Source: an uncultured Actinomycetes bacterium
Lineage (GTDB): Bacteria > Actinomycetota > Aquicultoria > CAJVYJ01
Assembly: GCA_913009475.1 (NCBI GenBank)
Contig: CAJVYJ010000098.1
Coordinates: forward strand, 1 to 6,968
DNA length: 6,968 nucleotides
Reading direction: 5' to 3'
The position numbers were made by a program, and so were the translations under genes. This document shows positions 5,573 through 6,968 of this stretch, one piece after another; positions within the stretch are counted from its first letter, which is position 1, and every line of letters starts with the position of its first letter. The notes below the pieces were generated by a model, which saw only the letters and a list, made by a program, of their open reading frames with translations, ran no database searches and was not told where the DNA came from.

Positions 5573-5650
5573 ACTTTACAATTTACACTTTCCATTTTAC
5601 AATGGCGAGCAAAGCGAACCTAGGCGCCGGAAACCGGCGAATTGTAAAAT
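5573..5650 (+). repeat. Promoter-bearing repeat family R4, copy 1
   Basis: TTTACA (5575-5580), 17 bases, TACAAT (5598-5603), then GGCGAGCAAAGCGAACCTA. Copy 2 at 5813-5863 has the same two boxes with identical spacing and the tail GGCGAGCGTAGCGAGCCTA. In copy 1 the -10 is part of ATTTTACAAT (5594-5603), inverted at 5641-5650 as ATTGTAAAAT, enclosing a CGCCGG-AAA-CCGGCG hairpin (5625-5639). No gene follows closely, so any transcript would enter the repeats. Confidence 0.6.
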
Positions 5651-5680
5651 TACGGGGAATGGGTGACGTTAAATGCGATA

Positions 5681-5716
5681 AATCCCCTTCATGTCCCTCT
5701 TTGACATGGGGGAAGA
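5681..5716. repeat. Diverged copy of repeat family R2
   Basis: AAATCCCCTTCATGTCCCTC and the following TTTGACATGGGGGAAGAAAA align with 401-440, with several substitutions that break the perfect stem seen there. This looks like a decayed copy. Confidence 0.5.
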
Positions 5717-5727
5717 AAAGCGCAGTA

Positions 5728-5749
5728 GAGACGTTGCATGCAACGTCTC
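5728..5749. repeat. Perfect 22-bp palindrome
   Basis: Each half reads GAGACGTTGCA, meeting at a central TGCA with no spacer or mismatch. GTAGAGACGTTGCATGCAAC-type palindromes are known as dispersed repeats in several bacterial groups. No ribosome site or T run is attached to it. Confidence 0.6.
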
Positions 5750-5769
5750 ATAAGAGCGTTAGAACGTAG

Positions 5770-5796
5770 AATGTGTAGCTGCAAAGCTGGCTTTGC
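5770..5796. repeat. Dispersed repeat family R3, copy 2
   Basis: AATGTGTAGCTGCAAAGC then TGGCTTTGC. It matches 499-525 at 25 of 27 positions and keeps the GCAAAGC/GCTTTGC stem. In both places it lies shortly before a gene. Confidence 0.6.
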
Positions 5797-5814
5797 CTAT
5801 GTAGGTTTTATGAA

Positions 5815-5863
5815 TTTACAATTTGATATTTACACTTTACAATGGCGAGCGTAGCGAGCCTAA
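5815..5863 (+). promoter_or_regulatory. Promoter in repeat R4 copy 2, upstream of the membrane-protein gene
   Basis: TTTACA (5815-5820) and TACAAT (5838-5843) are separated by exactly 17 bases, each one mismatch from the sigma-70 consensus. Transcription would begin near 5850, leaving a leader of about 24 bases that contains the AAGGGA ribosome site and ATG 5874. The same arrangement in copy 1 (5575-5603) supports the boxes being part of the repeat. Confidence 0.6.
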
Positions 5864-5873
5864 GGGATATAAT

Positions 5874-6401
5874 ATGAAGCGCGGGTTTATCGTATTAATA
5901 ATTATTGTCGTATCAGCGGCCTTGGTTTTTGTTTACCAGGCTCAGTCTAAAAATAAAGGTAATCCGGTAACAAAAACGGATAGTCGTTCCGGCGATAAAC
6001 GTTCCGGCGATAAACGTGATGGCGATAAACTGTTTTCCCGTAGATTAAATAATATAATCATGCCGGCCGCTGATATTATCGGGCAAGTCCGTGATGTGGG
6101 CCGGGCGGTGGCGGCGGGAGATACTGATCCGGGCTTAGCGCTTTCTATTTACGCGAAAGCCGATGAGTATTTAGCTGATACAAGAGTGAAACTAGATGAG
6201 ATAAACACTACTAACAGGCTAAAAGGAGTAAAAGAAAAAGCTGACAATATAATAAAAGAATCAATTAAGAGTGTCGACGATTTAACTGATCTGACAAAAA
6301 GCAGCAATAAAGTTAAGATGGATGCGGTCTCCAAAAAACTTGATTCCAAATTAACCGATCTACGCCGGCTTTTTAAAAAGGCACCGGAGACCAAGCAATA
6401 G
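5874..6401 (+). CDS. Membrane-anchored helical protein of unknown function
   Basis: I do not recognise this 175-residue protein. Residues 4-21 are a strongly hydrophobic segment after MKR. With no clear cleavage site or lipobox, it is most likely an N-terminal anchor with the rest outside the cytoplasm. A hydrophilic linker follows with three tandem five-residue repeats (about 38-52, pattern RSGDK/RSGDK/RDGDK). The remainder (about 53-170) is charged, rich in Lys and Asp, with heptad-like spacing of hydrophobics that predicts long helices, possibly coiled-coil. There are no cysteines. ATG 5874 is chosen for its ribosome site AAGGGA (5862-5867) and the good anchor right after it. The frame is open back to 5823, but that extension is repeat sequence. 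It is followed by rpmG, which has its own promoter. Confidence 0.75.
   Translation: MKRGFIVLIIIVVSAALVFVYQAQSKNKGNPVTKTDSRSGDKRSGDKRDGDKLFSRRLNNIIMPAADIIGQVRDVGRAVAAGDTDPGLALSIYAKADEYLADTRVKLDEINTTNRLKGVKEKADNIIKESIKSVDDLTDLTKSSNKVKMDAVSKKLDSKLTDLRRLFKKAPETKQ
5985..6029 (+). repeat. Three tandem 15-bp units inside the membrane-protein gene
   Basis: CGTTCCGGCGATAAA occurs twice exactly (5985-5999, 6000-6014), followed by CGTGATGGCGATAAA (6015-6029). The units are in frame and encode the basic/acidic linker after the membrane anchor. Exact duplication suggests recent slippage and possible length variation between strains. Confidence 0.9.
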
Positions 6402-6459
6402 GTCCGCGAATAAATCAAACTACCGTCAGCTGAATTTTGACAAGTTTATTTTTATTAAT

Positions 6460-6488
6460 TTGACACTTTCAGCATCAGGCCATAGACT
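6460..6488 (+). promoter_or_regulatory. Probable promoter of rpmG
   Basis: A consensus -35 TTGACA (6460-6465), a 17-base spacer, and TAGACT (6483-6488). A second TTGACA at 6437-6442 has no -10 at the right distance. The start would be near 6495, with a leader of about 59 bases before the rpmG ATG. Confidence 0.6.
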
Positions 6489-6553
6489 GTTATGTCGTGT
6501 ATCCGTGCTACTTGATTGTGACTAAGATTATTTTCTGAAGGAGAAGAGTAAGA

Positions 6554-6703
6554 ATGAGACAAAATGTGATATTGGCATGTACTCAGTGTAAAAGGCGTAA
6601 TTATACGAGTAAAAAGAATAAGCGAAACGATCCGGATAGAATTGAATTGATGAAATATTGTAAATGGTGTGACTCTCATACCTTACATAAAGAAACCCGA
6701 TAA
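6554..6703 (+). CDS. rpmG: 50S ribosomal protein L33 (zinc-binding form)
   Basis: A 49-residue component of the large ribosomal subunit, typical length for L33. It begins MRQNVILACTQCKRRNYTSK and continues with KNKRNDPDRIELMKYC and the usual HTLHKETR end. The four zinc-ligand cysteines are all present (C9, C12, C36, C39), so this is the zinc-dependent C+ type, not the zinc-independent paralogue some bacteria induce under zinc limitation. AAGGAG (6538-6543) is the ribosome site, ten bases from the ATG. tRNA-Trp follows after 103 bases. The rpmG-tRNA-Trp-secE-nusG order is conserved in many bacteria, so secE is expected just past the window end. Confidence 0.96.
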   Translation: MRQNVILACTQCKRRNYTSKKNKRNDPDRIELMKYCKWCDSHTLHKETR

Positions 6704-6767
6704 GCGTGCCGGCATTATAATATCTTAATTCATCCGCCTTGATATTAATCATCCTAATGTGTTAATC

Positions 6768-6796
6768 TTGGTCGCGTTATGAACTGGTTTTTTAAT
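6768..6796 (+). promoter_or_regulatory. Possible promoter of tRNA-Trp
   Basis: TTGGTC (6768-6773), 17 bases, TTTAAT (6791-6796). The predicted start falls only a few bases before the tRNA 5' end at 6807. The -35 matches poorly, so read-through from rpmG is an alternative. Confidence 0.35.
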
Positions 6797-6806
6797 GTTT
6801 TAATTT

Positions 6807-6880
6807 AGGCCTGTAGCTCTAACTGGCAGAGCACCGGTCTCCAAAACCGGGTGTTGGGGGTTCGAATCCCTCCAGGCCTG
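6807..6880 (+). tRNA. tRNA-Trp (anticodon CCA)
   Basis: A complete 74-base cloverleaf. Acceptor AGGCCTG pairs with CAGGCCT and the discriminator is G6880. The D stem is GCTC/GAGC, the anticodon stem CCGGT/ACCGG with loop CTCCAAA (anticodon CCA at 6841-6843), and the T stem GGGGG/CCCTC around TTCGAAT, where the last T-stem pair is a G-C and one G-T wobble occurs. The 3' CCA is not encoded. It reads UGG codons and stands between rpmG and the expected secE. Confidence 0.97.
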
Positions 6881-6913
6881 CGTTGAGGCCTGTGAGCGTA
6901 TGGATTCGAACCC
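6858..6913 (+). other. Trailer sequence complementary to the tRNA-Trp 3' half
   Basis: Directly after the tRNA, AGGCCTG (6886-6892), GAG (6894-6896) and GGATTCGAACCC (6902-6913) are exact reverse complements of CAGGCCT (6873-6879), CTC (6870-6872) and GGGTTCGAATCC (6858-6869), in order. The result is a 22-bp helix with bulges of 1 and 5 bases and a loop of about 6. It would consume the whole T arm and the 3' acceptor strand, competing with the tRNA fold. Confidence 0.7.
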
Positions 6914-6930
6914 TAAAAGAGGTGAGATTT

Positions 6931-6955
6931 TGCGGGGAAAAGTATTTTTCCCGCA
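6931..6955 (+). terminator. Strong hairpin after tRNA-Trp, terminator-like but without a T run
   Basis: TGCGGGGAAAA (6931-6941) pairs with TTTTTCCCGCA (6945-6955) over 11 positions with one G-T wobble and a GTA loop. Because no T run follows (GTCTAACG), it may be an attenuator, a pause or processing site, or a partial terminator ahead of the next gene. Confidence 0.4.
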
Positions 6956-6968
6956 GTCTAACGTCAAG

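Noticed and set aside
5102..6438. Shared word CGTCAGCTGA(A)TTTT upstream of both small cysteine proteins (5102 and 6424), a possible common zinc-response site
   Set aside because: A shared 10-mer is expected by chance in 7 kb, and the positions relative to the promoters differ. It does not match the Zur sites I know.
6149..6752. Minus-strand frames opposite the membrane-protein gene and rpmG
   Set aside because: Low-complexity shadow translations. The plus strand here holds a canonical L33 gene with a promoter and ribosome site.

Overview
The window looks like ordinary chromosome from an uncultivated bacterium. Base composition is moderate: coding parts are close to balanced and several intergenic stretches are AT-rich (judged by eye, not computed). 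Evidence for a bacterium: Lgt, a Cys4-type L33 followed by tRNA-Trp, a NarL/LuxR-type response regulator, and Shine-Dalgarno starts using ATG, GTG and TTG. The rpmG-tRNA-Trp order normally leads into secE-nusG-rplK in many bacterial phyla. I would guess a monoderm-type lineage (Actinobacteria, Firmicutes or Chloroflexi relatives), with low confidence.

Layout, all genes on the + strand. Positions 1-556 have no convincing gene and hold repeats, hairpins and three AAACGTTT sites. Then come citramalate synthase (557-2128), an FAH-family enzyme (2227-2979), a repeat copy, and an orphan response regulator (3098-3760). A hairpin-rich stretch ending in a strong intrinsic terminator (3973-4006) separates that block from lgt (4186-4971), which has its own promoter. 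A promoter/operator-like region precedes a small eight-cysteine protein (5146-5334). Positions 5335-5873 are packed with dispersed repeats. One repeat type carries a promoter-like -35/-10 pair, and its second copy sits directly before an unrecognised membrane-anchored protein (5874-6401). The window ends with rpmG (6554-6703) and tRNA-Trp (6807-6880). The rpmG gene is only 49 codons long and easily missed.

The genes do not form one system. CimA makes citramalate for a threonine-independent isoleucine route. Lgt attaches the lipid to prolipoproteins. rpmG and tRNA-Trp are translation genes. The FAH-family enzyme may share a transcript with cimA, but its substrate cannot be read from the sequence.

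I did not find a new defence, mobile or CRISPR-type system. The best leads are non-coding: a trailer after tRNA-Trp that is complementary to the tRNA's own 3' half, a dispersed repeat that appears to supply a promoter, and competing hairpins upstream of the terminator between the response regulator and lgt.
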